23,473 bases of DNA from Oscillospiraceae bacterium (GCA_003531585.1 DQFX01000006.1:1-23473); one strand, 5' to 3'; shown: positions 6,018 through 14,581, counted from the stretch's first letter. Notes: generated by a model from the letters alone, not told the origin. Program-made: numbers and translations.

Positions 6018-6785
6018 ATGATACTTGCAATAGACATCGGCAATACAAATATAGTCCTCGGCTGCGCGGACAGCGACAGGATATTGTTCCGTGAACGCCT
6101 TGCGACAGTTCAGCGCGAAACCTCGCTTGAATACGCCGTAAAGATAAAAGCGGCGCTTGATATAAACGGGATCGACCGCACACAAATCAGCGGCGCTGTG
6201 ATATCTTCCGTCGTACCGTCTGTCACGAACACCGTAAAGGCGGCGGCTGAAAAGCTCATCGACGGGAAAATCATGATAGTAGGCCCCGGAATAAAGACCG
6301 GGCTGAAAATCCAGATCGACAACCCCGCGCAGCTCGGCAGCGACCTGGTCGTTGACGCCGTTGCAGGTATCCACGACTACCCGCTGCCGCAGATAATAAT
6401 TGACATGGGCACCGCGACCACGTTCTCGGTCATCGACAAGGACCGCACCTACATCGGCGGACTTATCACCACCGGCGTAGCCGTATCAGCGGACGCCCTA
6501 AACTCCAGAACGGCGCAGCTCCCGAAAATCGCCTATGAAAAGCCGAAGCGCGTAATATGCAGCAACACCGTCGACTGCATAACCAGCGGCATAATGTACT
6601 CCAACGCATGCGCGATAGACGGAATAATCGAACGCATTGAGGAGGAGCTCGGCGAAAAGGCGACGGTCATCGCAACGGGCGGACTCTCGCAGGTAGTAAT
6701 ACCTCTCTGCCGCCACGAAATCACTTACGATGACGACCTTCTCTTAAAGGGGCTAATGCTAATCTGGAACAAAAACTCAAAATAA
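6018..6785 (+). CDS. coaX: Type III pantothenate kinase
   Basis: The 255-residue cytoplasmic enzyme phosphorylates pantothenate with ATP, the first step of coenzyme A synthesis. It belongs to the ASKHA kinase fold. The N-terminal phosphate loop DIGNTN (6-11), the second nucleotide motif DMGTATTF (129-136) and the segment around ALNSRTAQLP (160-169) mark CoaX. The usual G-x-D-R motif reads GSDL (107-110), keeping the catalytic Asp109 but replacing Arg. AAAGGAG at 6006-6012 sets the ATG at 6018. The gene follows the ECF S component by 16 bp and ends before the terminator at 6804-6831, so uptake and first use of pantothenate are probably co-transcribed. Type III kinases are not feedback-inhibited by CoA (family knowledge). 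Confidence 0.93.
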   Translation: MILAIDIGNTNIVLGCADSDRILFRERLATVQRETSLEYAVKIKAALDINGIDRTQISGAVISSVVPSVTNTVKAAAEKLIDGKIMIVGPGIKTGLKIQIDNPAQLGSDLVVDAVAGIHDYPLPQIIIDMGTATTFSVIDKDRTYIGGLITTGVAVSADALNSRTAQLPKIAYEKPKRVICSNTVDCITSGIMYSNACAIDGIIERIEEELGEKATVIATGGLSQVVIPLCRHEITYDDDLLLKGLMLIWNKNSK

Positions 6786-6803
6786 TGACCTTACAATACA
6801 CAA

Positions 6804-6831
6804 AATTGCTGCCGGCTTTCCGGCAGCAATT
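6804..6831. terminator. Bidirectional terminator between coaX and rimI
   Basis: A perfect 12-bp stem (6804-6815 with 6820-6831) with a CTTT loop lies between two converging genes. The plus tail is CTTGTTTTA and the minus tail TTGTG, so it is stronger for coaX. Confidence 0.88.
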
Positions 6832-6837
6832 CTTGTT

Positions 6838-7257
6838 TTATAGGGGTCTGCGGTATATCACCGCGTCGTCGTCCGGGTAGTAGTTCCGGCGGAGCGCTAT
6901 CTTTTCGTAGCCGCTCTTTTCGTATAGCGCTATCGCCCCGGCGTTCCTGCTGCGAACCTCGAGGAAGCAGCATACCGCGCCGCGCTCCTGCGCTTTCGTG
7001 TGGAGTTCCGACAGGAGCCGCTCCGCTATGCCCTGCCTGCGGAACTCCGGCAGAGTCGCTATCTGGAACAGCTCCGCTTCATCTGCCGCGACCCTTCCCA
7101 GCGCGAACCCCGCGACAGCTCCGCCGCGCTCCTCGGTAACGAGGATATTCAGCGGGCTGTTTAGTTCCGACAGCAGCGTATCCGCCGTCCAGCTTCCGTG
7201 GAAGCACTCCTGCTCTATCGCGTTTATCTGCACGAACCGCTCGTCAGTGGGCTTCAT
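6838..7257 (-). CDS. rimI: Ribosomal-protein-alanine N-acetyltransferase RimI
   Basis: The 139-residue GNAT acetyltransferase matches RimI, which transfers acetyl from acetyl-CoA to the N-terminal alanine of ribosomal protein S18. The acetyl-CoA loop is seen as PEFRRQGIAERLL (RRQG at 73-76), followed by LEVRSRNAGAIALYEKSGY and the RRNYYPDDDA end typical of RimI. The start at 7257 fits the family; a longer reading frame to 7302 lies wholly inside polA and adds a non-homologous stretch. The first 14 bases overlap the end of polA and the AAAGGAGG ribosome site is within polA, so the genes are coupled. It is the last gene of the nadE-polA operon. In many Firmicutes rimI instead neighbours tsaB/tsaD. 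Confidence 0.88.
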   Translation of the reverse strand: MKPTDERFVQINAIEQECFHGSWTADTLLSELNSPLNILVTEERGGAVAGFALGRVAADEAELFQIATLPEFRRQGIAERLLSELHTKAQERGAVCCFLEVRSRNAGAIALYEKSGYEKIALRRNYYPDDDAVIYRRPL

Positions 7258-9784
7258 ACCAGCTTCTGCCCTCCTTTGCGTCGGCGGTGAGAGGCACGGC
7301 AAGCTTTACTGCGCCCTGCATTTCCTCGGTGAGTATCTGCGCCGCCTTGTCCGCCTGCGCCTCCGGAGCCTCAACGATCAGCTCATCATGCACCTGGAGT
7401 ATCAGCTTTGCCTCGGGGAGCTCCTCTTTCAGCCTGCGGTATACGCGTATCATAGCTATCTTGATGATATCCGCAGCCGTGCCCTGTATCGGTGTGTTCA
7501 TCGCGATACGCTTTCCCAGAGCCTTCACGGTCTTGTTGGTCGAGAGTATCTCCGGAATAAAACGCTTCCTGCCGAACATCGTGACCGCCCAGCCGTCCTT
7601 TTCGGCGCTTGCAGTCACCTTGTCCATATACGCTTTCACGCCGGAATAATGGGTCAGGTAGTCGTCGATATACCGCTTCGCCTCGGGGACTGACACGTTG
7701 ATATCCTTTGCAAGCGAAAACGCGCCTATGCCGTATACAATGCCGAAATTTACCGCCTTCGCGCTGCGGCGCTGTTCCGGAGTGATCAGCTCCGGCGGGA
7801 CGTTCAGGACGCTTGCGGCGGTCTCGGTGTGGATATCTCCGCCCTCGCAGAAGGTCTTTATCATCGCCTTGTCGCCGGAAAGGTGCGCCAGTACGCGCAG
7901 CTCTATCTGGCTGTAGTCCGCGTCGGCAAGCATTCTGCCCTCCCCCGCGACAAAGAATCTGCGGAAGTTCCTGCCTATCTCGGTGCGAACCGGAATGTTC
8001 TGTATGTTCGGCTCCGCAGAGGAAATACGCCCGGTGCGGGTTTCGGTCTGCTTAAATGTGGTGTGCATTCTGCCATCCGGAGAAACCGCCGCTTCAAGCC
8101 CCTTGACGTAGGTGTTGTAGAGCTTCGTGAGCGTTCTGTAGTCGAATATCAGCGGAATTATCGGGTGCCTGCCGCGCAGCCCCTCCAGCGTATCCGCGTC
8201 GGTGGAGTAACCCGTCTTGCGCTTCTTCCCGGCGGGAAGTCCCAGCTCCTCGAAAAGCACAACGCTGAGCTGCTTCGGAGAACCGATGTTGAACTCGTGC
8301 CCTGCTTCCTTGTAGATATCCTGCTCGATCTCCTTTATCTTCGGCTGTAGCGCGTCTCCGAACTCCCGCAGCGCCTCGGTGTCCAGCTTCACGCCCTCTA
8401 TCTCCATGGAGCTAAGAACCTCGGCAAGGGGTATCTCAATGTCAGCCAGAACGCCGTACATCTCCTGCTGGTGTATTTTCTCCCACAGAGCGCGGTTCAG
8501 CAGAAACAGCGACTCCCCGAGCCGCTCCGCGCTGTATGTCACGCCGTATTCCGCGCAGAGGCGCTCAACGGTGTAGTCGCTGGAATTTACGTTCAGAAGA
8601 TACCCGGCAAGCGCCGCGTCGAACACCACGTTTTTAAGCTCCATGCCGTTTTTCATGCAGTAGGAATACAGCGCCTTCGCGTCGTCGGTGCGCTTGGGGG
8701 TTTCGGAAGCCAGGATAGCCGCCGCGCCCTCCTGCGGCTTCCCCGCGAGGAACACGCGCACTTCCCCGCCGGAAAACGCCACGTCATACGCCGCCGGGTC
8801 GAATTCCGGGATATCGGCCTTTTCCGCGGCTTCAACTGCGGGAGTTCCGGCATTATCCGGTGCGGGCGCGGTTCCCTCGGAGGCTATCGAGGCTATCGAG
8901 GCTAACGCTACCTTCGCCGGGGCGGTCTTGTCCAGACCCAGCTTCTTCATAACGCCGAACATTTCCATTTCGGTGAGGATACCTGCGGCTTCGGCGGGGT
9001 CTCCGTCCTTTTTCTCGTATGCGGACATGTCAAGCTCCACCGGGGCTTCAAGAGTTATCTCGGCGAGCTTGCGGCTCAGCTCCGCGCTCTCCCTGCCGTT
9101 TTCAAGCTTGGCGCGTACTCCCTTCGTGACCTCTATCGCGTCGAGGTTCTGGTAGATGTAGTCCACCGTGTGGTACTTCTGGATAAGCCCCAGCGCGGTC
9201 TTTTCGCCTACTCCGGGAACTCCCGGGATATTATCGGAGCTGTCGCCCATAAGGGTCTTGACCTCCAGCATTTCCCGGGGCGTAACGCCGTAGACCTCGG
9301 CTATCTTCGCCGGGGTGTAGATGATGTCCTCCTTGTTGGAGGCGAGCCTTACCGTCACCTTGTCGGTGATAAGCTGGAAGCTGTCGCGGTCTCCCGTGGA
9401 GATGGTGCACTCTCCGCCCTGCGATTCAGCGGCGTGGGAGAGCGTTCCGATGATGTCGTCCGCTTCGTAGCCCTCCTTCTCCACGATGGCGACTCCAAGC
9501 GCGGTGAGTATCTGCTTGATTATCGGCATCTGCGCACGCAGCTCGTCTGGCATTGCGTGGCGGGTGCCCTTGTAGTCCGCATACATCTTGTGCCGGAATG
9601 TCGGCGCATGCAGGTCGAACGCCACTGCGATGCGGTCGGGAGCCTCCTCCTTCATCAGCTTGAGGAATATGTTAAGGAATCCGGTCAGCGCGTTGGTCGG
9701 CATTCCCTTTTTATTCGTGAGCACGCGTATCCCGTAGAACGCGCGGTTCATTATGCTGTTTCCGTCTATTACAAGCAGCTTCAT
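7244..9784 (-). CDS. polA: DNA polymerase I (proofreading-deficient type)
   Basis: The 846-residue enzyme fills gaps and removes RNA primers in replication and repair. The 5'-3' exonuclease domain spans about 1-290 with YEADDIIGTL, GDRDSFQLI and GDSSDNIPGVPGVGEKTA. The middle domain (about 325-430) is short, and the acidic DxE and partner residues of the 3'-5' proofreading site cannot be found, so it is probably inactive as in Taq and Bacillus Pol I. The polymerase domain runs from about 440 to the end: motif A DADYSQIELR (621-630), motif B RRSAKAVNFGIVYG (672-685), motif C VHDE (798-801). Phe680 is at the nucleotide-discriminating position. An AAAGGAG ribosome site precedes ATG at 9784. A repetitive linker lies near 295-302. 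It sits in the nadE-polA-rimI operon, 3 bp after the Gx transporter. Confidence 0.97.
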   Translation of the reverse strand: MKLLVIDGNSIMNRAFYGIRVLTNKKGMPTNALTGFLNIFLKLMKEEAPDRIAVAFDLHAPTFRHKMYADYKGTRHAMPDELRAQMPIIKQILTALGVAIVEKEGYEADDIIGTLSHAAESQGGECTISTGDRDSFQLITDKVTVRLASNKEDIIYTPAKIAEVYGVTPREMLEVKTLMGDSSDNIPGVPGVGEKTALGLIQKYHTVDYIYQNLDAIEVTKGVRAKLENGRESAELSRKLAEITLEAPVELDMSAYEKKDGDPAEAAGILTEMEMFGVMKKLGLDKTAPAKVALASIASIASEGTAPAPDNAGTPAVEAAEKADIPEFDPAAYDVAFSGGEVRVFLAGKPQEGAAAILASETPKRTDDAKALYSYCMKNGMELKNVVFDAALAGYLLNVNSSDYTVERLCAEYGVTYSAERLGESLFLLNRALWEKIHQQEMYGVLADIEIPLAEVLSSMEIEGVKLDTEALREFGDALQPKIKEIEQDIYKEAGHEFNIGSPKQLSVVLFEELGLPAGKKRKTGYSTDADTLEGLRGRHPIIPLIFDYRTLTKLYNTYVKGLEAAVSPDGRMHTTFKQTETRTGRISSAEPNIQNIPVRTEIGRNFRRFFVAGEGRMLADADYSQIELRVLAHLSGDKAMIKTFCEGGDIHTETAASVLNVPPELITPEQRRSAKAVNFGIVYGIGAFSLAKDINVSVPEAKRYIDDYLTHYSGVKAYMDKVTASAEKDGWAVTMFGRKRFIPEILSTNKTVKALGKRIAMNTPIQGTAADIIKIAMIRVYRRLKEELPEAKLILQVHDELIVEAPEAQADKAAQILTEEMQGAVKLAVPLTADAKEGRSWYEAH
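8881..8907. repeat. Three 9-bp tandem repeats in polA linker
   Basis: AGGCTATCG at 8881-8889 and 8890-8898 is followed by AGGCTAACG at 8899-8907. The units encode the repeated Ile-Ala-Ser of the linker between the exonuclease and middle domains, so copy-number change would keep the frame. Confidence 0.8.
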
Positions 9785-9787
9785 GCT

Positions 9788-10366
9788 TTATTCTCCTTTG
9801 AATTTCGGCATAGTCGGGATATCCGTCATGCGGATATCGTCAAGCACGCGGTGATCCAGCTTTTTCAGCATGAACAGCGTGCAGGTGCCGGTAAATGCTC
9901 CGCCGATCACCGCCGAGGCTGTAAGTATCGGCGTGTAGGCAAGCACCAGAATGTTCCCGTAGATTATCACCGCGGTGAGCATCTGCCCGGCGATATGCGC
10001 CAGCGCTCCCATGATCCCGACCAGCGGCAGCCAGTTCTCTCGGTTCTCGCCGGGGAGGAGCTTTCTCATCAGAAGCATGACCCCAAGCGCGCAGATACCG
10101 CCCATCACTCCGTAGAACAGGTTCATGACCTGCCCGGTGATGAACGCCGCCACAAAGCAGCGCAGTATCACAACGAGCATCACATCTAAGGAGCGCCACT
10201 TCCCGCCTATGTAGAGCATGAACATCGTTACGATGTTTCCAAGCCCGACCCTCACGCCGGGGATAGCGCATATAGGCGGCAGGAACGATTCAACCGCGGA
10301 AAGCACCGCCGCAATGCATATAAACAGCGCGCAAAGCGCGACTTTTCTAACCCTGAGCGCTTTCAC
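9788..10366 (-). CDS. Gx transporter family membrane protein (heptaprenyl diphosphate synthase component I-like)
   Basis: The 192-residue integral membrane protein has about five to six helices and matches the Gx transporter family, also annotated heptaprenyl diphosphate synthase component I. The motifs are ALFICIAAVLSAVESFLPP, GVRVGLGNIVTMF and the GxMNLFYGVMGG region; the family is related to ECF S components. Its substrate is unknown, although in other Clostridia it often sits near NusG-domain and FMN-binding proteins. It starts with GTG at 10366, supported by GGAGGTG eight bases upstream, and overlaps the upstream gene by 20 bp. It ends 3 bp before polA. The synthase name is probably historical; the sequence shows only a membrane carrier-like protein. 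Confidence 0.8.
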   Translation of the reverse strand: MKALRVRKVALCALFICIAAVLSAVESFLPPICAIPGVRVGLGNIVTMFMLYIGGKWRSLDVMLVVILRCFVAAFITGQVMNLFYGVMGGICALGVMLLMRKLLPGENRENWLPLVGIMGALAHIAGQMLTAVIIYGNILVLAYTPILTASAVIGGAFTGTCTLFMLKKLDHRVLDDIRMTDIPTMPKFKGE

Positions 10367-11003
10367 CCGAATGCACCTCCGTCGTATTCTCCTGTGCGGA
10401 ACGGCTGCTCCGCGAATTCATTATGCCGGACACCTTCTCCGCGATCAGCATAAGCTCGGAAGGCTCCGGCGGCTTCGCAGGCTCGACCGGCTCCGGCTCT
10501 GCCTCGGGCATGATAGCCGCTTCCGGCTCTCCGGTGAACGTGTAGTCCCCGGCGCTTATCTTAGCCGCCGGATACGCAGCCAGCCAGTCGCGCAGATGAC
10601 CCGCGGCAAGGCTGACCGCCGCCGCTGCCGAAGCCGCCAGCATAACAAATCCGCATACCGCGAACACAGCGCCGTTTCCGCTTACGATAAAGCAGATCAG
10701 CGCATAGACCAGGTTCAGCACGCAGCTCACCAGACGTATGACCGGCTCCCCGGCGACCGCCATCAGAGCTGCCGCAACGGAAGCCGCCGCGCCTATCGCA
10801 AGCGCCAGCCCGGTGAAAACTCCGCCCATGGCGAAGCCGCACACAGCGCACACTAACGCCGCCGCACACTGAATATAAAAGCACACATGCACAGTCCTTC
10901 GGAGCGCGCCGACCCTCCTCTGCCTTGCAGAAACAAAGTCGGAGACCACGCTCTTTCCGTCGGATTCAAAATGTATGAGCCGCTTTTTTATCCCGTCCAG
11001 CAT
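10347..11003 (-). CDS. Uncharacterised four-helix membrane protein
   Basis: I do not recognise this 218-residue protein. It begins with a basic, probably cytoplasmic segment (1-38), followed by about four hydrophobic, very Ala/Gly/Val-rich helices between 39 and 138. A cytoplasmic tail follows with a Pro-Glu-Ala stretch (about 155-183) and a Ser/Glu-rich end. Four Cys residues lie within the helices. A good ribosome site (GGAGGTAA) precedes ATG at 11003. It lies 24 bp after nadE and overlaps the Gx transporter start by 20 bp, so it is a genuine operon member. The low-complexity tail suggests a fast-evolving, lineage-specific protein, possibly a partner of the Gx transporter (inference). Confidence 0.75.
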   Translation of the reverse strand: MLDGIKKRLIHFESDGKSVVSDFVSARQRRVGALRRTVHVCFYIQCAAALVCAVCGFAMGGVFTGLALAIGAAASVAAALMAVAGEPVIRLVSCVLNLVYALICFIVSGNGAVFAVCGFVMLAASAAAAVSLAAGHLRDWLAAYPAAKISAGDYTFTGEPEAAIMPEAEPEPVEPAKPPEPSELMLIAEKVSGIMNSRSSRSAQENTTEVHSGESAQG

Positions 11004-11027
11004 AATTACCTCCAGAAATTATAAGGC

Positions 11028-12941
11028 TCAGAGCCTGTTGACTTCCTCCAGCCACAGCGCCGCGGAAGCGTCGCTGGGCATTCTCCAGTCGCCACGGGGC
11101 GAGAGTGTGACAGAACCCACCTTCACGCCGTCCGGCAGGCAGCTCCGCTTGAACTGCTGCGAGAAGAACCTGCAGTAGAACGTCCTGAGCCACTTGAGAA
11201 TAGTTTCCCGGTCGTAGCTTCCATCAAACGCGTACTCCGCCAGGCGGAAAACCTTGCTGGGCGGGAAGCACCAGCGTATCCCGTTGTACAGGAAGAAATC
11301 GTGCAGCTCGTACGGACCTACCAGATCCTCGGTTATCTGGGCGATGTCGCCGTTTTCGTCCGCCGGGAGAAGCTCCGGGCTTACCGGAGTATCGTAAATG
11401 CTCATCAGGACCTCGCGGAGGTCTGCGCCGCCGACGGTTCCCGCGTAGTACTTCACGATGTAACGAACAAGCGTTTTCGGAACGGAAGCGTTCACGCCGT
11501 ACATAGACATGTGGTCGCCGTTGTAGGTAGCCCAGCCGAGCGCAAGCTCCGAAAGGTCTCCTGTGCCTATTACCATGCCGTTTTCAGCATTTGCGAGATC
11601 CATAAGTATCTTGGTGCGCTCCCGTGCCTGGCCGTTTTCGTACACCACATTGTGGTTGCTCTCATCGTGGCCGATATCCTTGAAATGCTGCTTTACCGAA
11701 TCGGCAATATCTATCACGCGCAGCCTTGTCCCGAGCAGCTCGCAGAGCCGCTCCGCGTTGCTGCGGGTGCGCTTTGTCGTACCGAAGCAGGGCATTGTGA
11801 CCGCCAGTATATCCGACGCGGGTCTGCCGAGCAGCTTCATAGCCTCCACGCACACCAGCAGCGCAAGCGTGGAATCCAGCCCGCCGGAAATTCCGATCAC
11901 CAGCGTTTTCGCGTTGGTGTGGCGGACGCGCTTTTCAAGCCCATGTGCCTGCATTGTGAGGATATCCTCGCAGCGCTTGTCGGTCTCCGCCGAGGTATTC
12001 GGAACGAACGGAGTGCGGCGCACTATTCTGGTAAGCTCTGCGGGCTTTATTTCCATATCGAACGGAATACGGCGCATTCCCGGGCGCAGACCTCCCACGA
12101 AGCTAGTGTTGCGGCGGCGCTCGGAAGCAAGCTTCTGGACGTCTATTTCAGTAACGGTCAGCCCGGTTGAGTACAGTTTGCTCTCCGCGAGGACTATTCC
12201 GTTTTCAGCGATTATATCGTGCCCGCCGAATACAAGATCCTGCGTGCTTTCGCCGGAGCCTGCGCTGGCATATACGTACCCGCACAGCAGCCGCGCGGAC
12301 TGGCTGTTGACAAGCTCACGGCGGTAGGAATCCTTGCCGATGGTCTCGTTGCTGGCGGAGAGATTCGCGATGAGGGTCGCGCCACCGAGCGCGAGTGAAA
12401 TGCTCGGAGGCTCCGCAGCCCAGAGATCCTCGCAGATCTCCGCAGCGAACACCAGCTCGGGCGTCCCGCGGCACTCGAACAGCAATCCAAGCCCGAACGG
12501 AACGCTCTCCCCGAAAAGCTCGATATCGTACTCGCCCTCCGGGGCGGCGGTGAAATGCCGCTTCTCGTAGAATTCGTTGTAGTTCGGGAGGAACTTCTTC
12601 GGCACAACGCCGAGTATCTTCCCGTCCTTCATTACGACGGCGCAGTTGTAAAGCTCCCCGCGGAACCTCAGCGGACAGCCCACCGCAATGAGCATGTCAA
12701 GTCCGGCGGAGTGCTCCGTGATATCCTTCAGCGCGTTCAGGGCGCCGTCAAGCAGGGTCTGCTGAAAAAACAGATCCTGACAGGTGTAGCCGGTAATGCA
12801 CAGCTCCGGCAGAACTAGCACTCTCACTCCCTGCTCGTGAGCCTTATCTATCAGCGCCTTTATGCGGGCGCAGTTATAGCCGCAGTCTGCAACCTTGATG
12901 TCAGGCGTTCCCGCGGCGGTCTTTACAAATCCGTCCTTCAT
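11028..12941 (-). CDS. nadE: Glutamine-dependent NAD(+) synthase
   Basis: The 637-residue enzyme makes NAD from nicotinic acid adenine dinucleotide, ATP and glutamine. The N-terminal nitrilase-like glutaminase (about 12-290) has the triad Glu46 (LPELCITGY), Lys115/116 (VVPKKFLPN) and Cys170 (AAEICEDLW). The C-terminal synthetase (about 325-637) has the SGGLDST pyrophosphate loop at 352-358 and the GTGDLSELALGW segment. Length agrees with the two-domain form seen in Mycobacterium. The ATG at 12941 is preceded by AAAGGAG; an upstream in-frame ATG at 12989 lies at the predicted transcription start and has no ribosome site. It is the first gene of the operon ending with rimI, transcribed from the promoter at 12995-13023. 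Confidence 0.96.
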   Translation of the reverse strand: MKDGFVKTAAGTPDIKVADCGYNCARIKALIDKAHEQGVRVLVLPELCITGYTCQDLFFQQTLLDGALNALKDITEHSAGLDMLIAVGCPLRFRGELYNCAVVMKDGKILGVVPKKFLPNYNEFYEKRHFTAAPEGEYDIELFGESVPFGLGLLFECRGTPELVFAAEICEDLWAAEPPSISLALGGATLIANLSASNETIGKDSYRRELVNSQSARLLCGYVYASAGSGESTQDLVFGGHDIIAENGIVLAESKLYSTGLTVTEIDVQKLASERRRNTSFVGGLRPGMRRIPFDMEIKPAELTRIVRRTPFVPNTSAETDKRCEDILTMQAHGLEKRVRHTNAKTLVIGISGGLDSTLALLVCVEAMKLLGRPASDILAVTMPCFGTTKRTRSNAERLCELLGTRLRVIDIADSVKQHFKDIGHDESNHNVVYENGQARERTKILMDLANAENGMVIGTGDLSELALGWATYNGDHMSMYGVNASVPKTLVRYIVKYYAGTVGGADLREVLMSIYDTPVSPELLPADENGDIAQITEDLVGPYELHDFFLYNGIRWCFPPSKVFRLAEYAFDGSYDRETILKWLRTFYCRFFSQQFKRSCLPDGVKVGSVTLSPRGDWRMPSDASAALWLEEVNRL

Positions 12942-12994
12942 TCTTCTGCTCCTTTTGTGCCACAGTAAGCACTTTATATTGTTATCCATTGTAT

Positions 12995-13023
12995 ATTATA
13001 TACGTTTTTCATCTGAAAATCAA
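12995..13023 (-). promoter_or_regulatory. Sigma-A promoter of the nadE-polA-rimI operon
   Basis: On the minus strand TTGATT (13018-13023) and TATAAT (12995-13000) are separated by 17 bp, with a predicted start near 12988 and a leader of about 47 nt. No operator could be named. Confidence 0.85.
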
Positions 13024-13058
13024 GAGCAGTACACGGAATTTTAACATTTTATATAAAA

Positions 13059-13086
13059 ATCCCCGCAGCCGTGTGACTGCGGGGAT
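13059..13086 (-). terminator. Terminator of guaB
   Basis: A 10-bp stem (13059-13068 with 13077-13086) containing CCCCGCAG, with an 8-nt loop, is followed on the minus strand by five T. It lies 23 bp after the guaB stop and separates guaB from the nadE promoter. Confidence 0.92.
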
Positions 13087-13108
13087 AATTGTATTCGATT
13101 CAGTAATA

Positions 13109-14581
13109 TCAGAATCCGGTAGAATAGTTCGGAGCTTCCTTTGTGATCTGAATATCGTGCGGGTGGGACTCCCTGAGACCTGCGCCGGTGATGCGTACGA
13201 ACTCTGCACGCTCCTGGAGGTCGGGGATAGTCGGGCAGCCGCAGTAGCCCATACCGGAGCGGATACCGCCAACGAGCTGGAAGATGGTGTCGGCAACGGA
13301 TCCCTTGTAAGGTACACGGCCCTCAACGCCCTCGGGAACGAGCTTCTTGCTCTTATCCTGGAAGTAGCGGTCAGCGGAGCCCTTCTTCATTGCAGCAAGG
13401 CTTCCCATGCCTCTGTATACCTTGAAGCTTCTGCCCTGGTAGATCTCGACGTCGCCGGGAGCCTCCTCGCAGCCTGCCAGCAGGGAGCCGAGCATTACGC
13501 AGTTAGCGCCAGCCGCAAGAGCCTTGACGATATCGCCGGAGAACTTGATACCGCCGTCTGCGATGACCGGAACGCCGTACTTAGCGGCAGCGCATGCGCA
13601 GTCGTAAACCGCGGTGATCTGCGGAACGCCGATACCTGCAACTATTCTGGTGGTGCAGATGGAGCCGGGGCCGATACCTACCTTTACAGCGTCAGCGCCA
13701 GCCTTGATGAGATCCTCAGCGGCAGCGCCGGTCGCAACGTTGCCCGCGATGATAACAGCGTTCGGGAACGCGGTCTTGATCTTGTCGAGGGTGGTCATGA
13801 TGTTCTTGCTGTGGCCGTGCGCGGAGTCGAGCACCAGTACGTCCGCCTGAGCCTTCAGCAGAGCGCCGGCTCTGTCAAGCACGTCGGGAGTAATTCCGAT
13901 CGCAGCGCCGCAGAGGAGTCTGCCGCCTGCGTCGCGCGCGGTGTTCGGGTACTGTACGCTTTTCTCGATATCCTTGATCGTGATAAGTCCCTTGAGGAAA
14001 CCGTTCTCATCAACCAGCGGAAGCTTCTCGATCTTGTGCTTTCTGAGGATCTCCTGAGCCTGCTGGAGATTAGTGCCGACCGGCGCGGTAACGAGGTGAT
14101 CCTTTGTCATTACCTCGCCGATCTTCTGGTTGTAATCGGTGATGAAGCGGAGGTCGCGGTTAGTGAGGATACCGACCAGCTTGCCGTTCTCAACGACCGG
14201 AACACCGGAGATCTTGTACTTGCCCATCAGAGCGTCCGCGTCAAATACGCTGTCCTGCGGGGAGAGGAAGAACGGGTTAACGATAACGCCGTTTTCAGAA
14301 CGCTTTACCTTGTCCACCTCGTCGACCTGCTGCTCGATGGTCATGTTCTTGTGGATAATACCGATACCGCCTTCTCTGGCAATCGCGATAGCCATGCGGC
14401 TCTCTGTTACGGTATCCATCGCGGAAGTCATGATCGGGGTGTTGAGCGTGATGTTCTTGGTGAGCTGCGTCTTGAGGTCGATCATGTTCGGGGTAACGTC
14501 GCTCTTTGCGGGTATGAGCAGCACGTCATCGAACGTAAGACCTTCCTTGACAAATTTCTCGTTGTAGTTGCAGTTCAGCAT
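13109..14581 (-). CDS. guaB: IMP dehydrogenase
   Basis: The 490-residue enzyme oxidises IMP to XMP with NAD, the committed step of GMP synthesis. The TIM-barrel catalytic domain carries the Cys309 loop (GPGSICTTR), the IMP phosphate site (ADGGI at 341-345, GMGS at 392-395) and the mobile flap EGVEGRVPYKG with Arg422. A pair of CBS domains is inserted at about 100-210 (SGVPVVENGKLVGILTNRD and EKLPLVDENGFLKGLITIKD), which in this family bind purine nucleotides and set activity. Length is typical. GAGG about ten bases before ATG at 14581 is the ribosome site. The gene is a single-gene unit with its own promoter, a leader containing an intrinsic terminator, and a terminator after it. Confidence 0.98.
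   Translation of the reverse strand: MLNCNYNEKFVKEGLTFDDVLLIPAKSDVTPNMIDLKTQLTKNITLNTPIMTSAMDTVTESRMAIAIAREGGIGIIHKNMTIEQQVDEVDKVKRSENGVIVNPFFLSPQDSVFDADALMGKYKISGVPVVENGKLVGILTNRDLRFITDYNQKIGEVMTKDHLVTAPVGTNLQQAQEILRKHKIEKLPLVDENGFLKGLITIKDIEKSVQYPNTARDAGGRLLCGAAIGITPDVLDRAGALLKAQADVLVLDSAHGHSKNIMTTLDKIKTAFPNAVIIAGNVATGAAAEDLIKAGADAVKVGIGPGSICTTRIVAGIGVPQITAVYDCACAAAKYGVPVIADGGIKFSGDIVKALAAGANCVMLGSLLAGCEEAPGDVEIYQGRSFKVYRGMGSLAAMKKGSADRYFQDKSKKLVPEGVEGRVPYKGSVADTIFQLVGGIRSGMGYCGCPTIPDLQERAEFVRITGAGLRESHPHDIQITKEAPNYSTGF

Noticed and set aside
7258..7302. A 15-codon longer start for rimI
   Set aside because: It lies inside polA, has no matching family residues and ignores the AAAGGAGG site that serves the ATG at 7257.
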